Of a DNA stretch of 39,402 nt, positions 38,250-39,402 are shown piece by piece. Below the pieces are notes generated by a model. The model saw only the letters and a program-made list of their open reading frames with translations. It was not told where the DNA came from and searched no databases. The translations under genes and the position numbers were made by a program. Position 1 is the first letter of the stretch. Each line of letters begins with the position of its first letter. This DNA is from Chloroflexota bacterium (GTDB lineage Bacteria > Chloroflexota > Limnocylindria > Limnocylindrales > CSP1-4), in assembly GCA_021783095.1 (NCBI GenBank), contig JAJXUG010000034.1, forward strand, positions 1-39,402, written 5' to 3'.

Positions 38250-38738
38250 ATGTTCAGACTCGTTCGGGCCGCACCTCTCGCCGTGATAGCCGCCGTGTTG
38301 CTCGCGGCCCCGGCGGTGGCGTCGAAGCCACCGCCCATTCAGTTCACCGGTCAAGCCCACAATGTCTCGGGCGTGCCGGGTCCCGGCAATACGTTCGATG
38401 TCGTCCTAGCGGGAACTGACGTGGCAGAGGGTGCCCTGACCGGCACGTTCGCCTTCATCGACCACACCGTGATCTCACCCGGGGGCCATCTCCACGTCGA
38501 CCGGGTCCTCACCCAGGGCTACGACACGATCTCCATGGAAGTCGACGCCGACTTCGTGGGTTTCACCGCGAACACCGAGAGCGTCTCGGGCCGCTGGACA
38601 ATCACGTCAGGCACAGGCGTCTACGCGAACCTAGCGGGCATCGGCAGCTACACCGCAACAGTCACGATAGTCACGATCGCGTCGCACACGATCAACGAGG
38701 CCCTCGGCGGGTTCGCCTTCTTCAACGCCTCGAACTGA
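38250..38738 (+). CDS. Secreted hypothetical protein with allene-oxide-cyclase-like barrel features
   Basis: The 162-residue precursor has a signal peptide (about 1-24, AAPLAVIAAVLLAAPAVAS). The mature region contains NTFDVVLAGTDVAEGALTGT and, near residue 113, GRWTITSGTGVYANLAGIGS. That last segment resembles the GxF-x-I-x-x-GTG-x-Y-x-x-L-x-G-x-G pattern of secreted barrel proteins related to allene oxide cyclase/dirigent-like folds. GAAGGAAGG precedes the ATG. It follows another secreted protein of similar size by 146 bases. Function unknown; an extracytoplasmic binding role is possible. Confidence 0.7.
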   Translation: MFRLVRAAPLAVIAAVLLAAPAVASKPPPIQFTGQAHNVSGVPGPGNTFDVVLAGTDVAEGALTGTFAFIDHTVISPGGHLHVDRVLTQGYDTISMEVDADFVGFTANTESVSGRWTITSGTGVYANLAGIGSYTATVTIVTIASHTINEALGGFAFFNASN

Positions 38739-38921
38739 GCGGCCTGGCGGTGTGTGCGACGAGCTTCGACCAACGGGCCCAGGTCGCCCTATCCGAGGCT
38801 GACTACTGGGGCCTCGGCGAGGCGACGATCGGCGCGGCCGCATCGACTGCCAGTTCCGCGAGCTCGCCCTCGACCACGCGGCCCAATGCCCACGGACAGG
38901 GGGGCTTGCGCTGCCCACCAA

Positions 38922-38967
38922 GGTTGCGTTGGCGCGCCCGACAGGTGTCGGGCGCGCGTTAGCAACC
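38922..38967 (+). other. Long GC hairpin with interior loop
   Basis: GGTTGC (38922-38927) pairs with GCAACC (38962-38967), and GCGCGCCCGAC (38932-38942) pairs with 38947-38957 around an AGGT loop. The two stems are separated by a symmetric 4x4 interior loop. There is no T-run. It lies 57 bases before the small HTH gene. It could be a terminator for the secreted-protein genes or a structured leader. The rest of 38739-39023 holds no recognised gene. Confidence 0.5.
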
Positions 38968-39023
38968 TGCGAGATCCCGATCGAGGGCCGGGATGAGTGG
39001 CTGGCCGCGGCGGGCCTTCGAGC

Positions 39024-39296
39024 ATGAGGGAGCGTTACCGAGGGTCCGCCGCACGTGCCACGGACCGCGAGGTTGGGGTGGTCGTCGCGGTCCTGGAGGC
39101 CGGGTCCGAGAAGGCTGCCGCCCACCGCCTCGGCCTTTCGCACTCGATCGTGAAGCTCCACCTGGCGAACGCTCGGTCCAAGGTGGGTGCGGAGACGACT
39201 GCACAGCTCGTGTGGATCCTGGCGGAGCGGCTGCCGGAGCCCGAGGGGGTCGCGCAGGCGGACGAGCAGCGGTCTGCTAGTGTCCCGATTCGCTGA
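39024..39296 (+). CDS. Small LuxR-type HTH protein, 3' end interrupted by IS630
   Basis: The 90-residue product carries a recognisable LuxR-like helix-turn-helix: VGVVVAVLEAGSEKAAAHRL followed by GLSHSIVKLHLANARSKVGA and ETTAQLVWIL (about residues 15-65). The usual N-terminal LSxRE segment is degenerate (ATDREVGVVVAV). Its last six or so codons read through the end of an IS630-type element on the opposite strand, so the native C-terminus is probably lost. ATG 39024 is chosen by proximity to the domain; GTG 38997 is an alternative. No target is evident. Confidence 0.55.
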   Translation: MRERYRGSAARATDREVGVVVAVLEAGSEKAAAHRLGLSHSIVKLHLANARSKVGAETTAQLVWILAERLPEPEGVAQADEQRSASVPIR

Positions 39297-39402
39297 TCGC
39301 TCGCGGTTTGCGGACCGCCTTCGCGAGGATCTCGTCGGCTGACTTGACCCACGTGAACGGGCTCGAGCCCTCGTTCCACTGCACGGTGAAGGCGTCGATC
39401 CC
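39277..39402 (-). mobile_element. IS630-family transposase, C-terminal part, cut by window end
   Basis: The minus strand at the window end reads AFTVQWNEGSSPFTWVKSAD, then EILAKAVRKPRAISESGH and a TAG stop at 39279-39277. This is the characteristic C-terminus of IS630-type DDE transposases (F-x-x-x-WN-x-x-x-x-PF-x-W-x-K-x-AD-x-I, ending SGH). The stop lies in a TA dinucleotide (CTAG), in keeping with the family's TA target preference. The element's end therefore lies near 39277, inside the small HTH gene. The rest of the transposase and the other element end are outside the window. Confidence 0.8.

Overview
The window is a very GC-rich (roughly 70%) bacterial chromosome segment with strong G/C at third codon positions, mostly tight operons with 4-base ATGA/GTGA overlaps, and several decaying genes. 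There are no rRNA, tRNA or CRISPR features that I could see. Gene content (FadN-type beta-oxidation operon, FAD-independent bifunctional homocysteine methyltransferase/MTHFR, actinobacterial-type homogentisate dioxygenase remnant, Hyc/Hyf-type membrane hydrogenase with an ArsR regulator, LuxR/NB-ARC regulator) fits a soil or sediment Chloroflexota (Limnocylindria/Ellin6529-like) or an actinobacterium; this placement is inference.

Layout. 1-2541: a dispersed repeat copy, a DUF4232 lipoprotein and an acyl-CoA synthetase. 2630-6385 (minus): lipoprotein binding protein, permease and ATPase of a polar amino acid ABC importer, translationally coupled to a DUF1611 (DgcN-like) enzyme, suggesting uptake and N-acetylation of an amino acid such as D-glutamate. 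6801-7952: a two-pore-helix style ion channel protein. 8455-12030: an XRE regulator divergent from three unrecognised small genes that run into groES (with an N-terminal extension) and groEL, closed by a strong hairpin. 12235-15771: a zone of gene decay (frameshifted homogentisate dioxygenase, truncated SnoaL-like gene, Crp-type tail) around an intact bifunctional homocysteine S-methyltransferase/MTHFR. 16088-24045: a TetR-controlled fatty acid beta-oxidation operon (fadN-fadA-fadE-fadD) with a clear sigma70 promoter and a PaaR-like palindromic operator. 24137-25216: a double-SIS sugar-phosphate isomerase-like protein.

25755-33841 (minus) is the most striking region: a complete six-gene group 4 [NiFe]-hydrogenase-like operon hyfB-hycD-hyfE-hyfF-hycE-hycG, in the order known from the Mycobacterium tuberculosis Rv0083-hycDPQE locus, in which the last gene is a ferredoxin/NuoB fusion. 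All four NiFe-ligand cysteines are present and the large subunit ends right after the second cysteine motif. It is preceded by an unrecognised cysteine-rich 154-residue gene and lies divergent from a cysteine-free Rv0081-like ArsR regulator, with a CTTCAA-N4-TTGAAG palindrome abutting a -10 box in front of hyfB. Formate dehydrogenase and maturation genes are not in the window.

34733-39402 holds a remnant of a large cyclase/ATPase-type protein, a LuxR-HTH/NB-ARC regulator, two small secreted beta-barrel-like proteins, and a small LuxR-type HTH gene whose 3' end is interrupted by an IS630-family transposase running off the window end.
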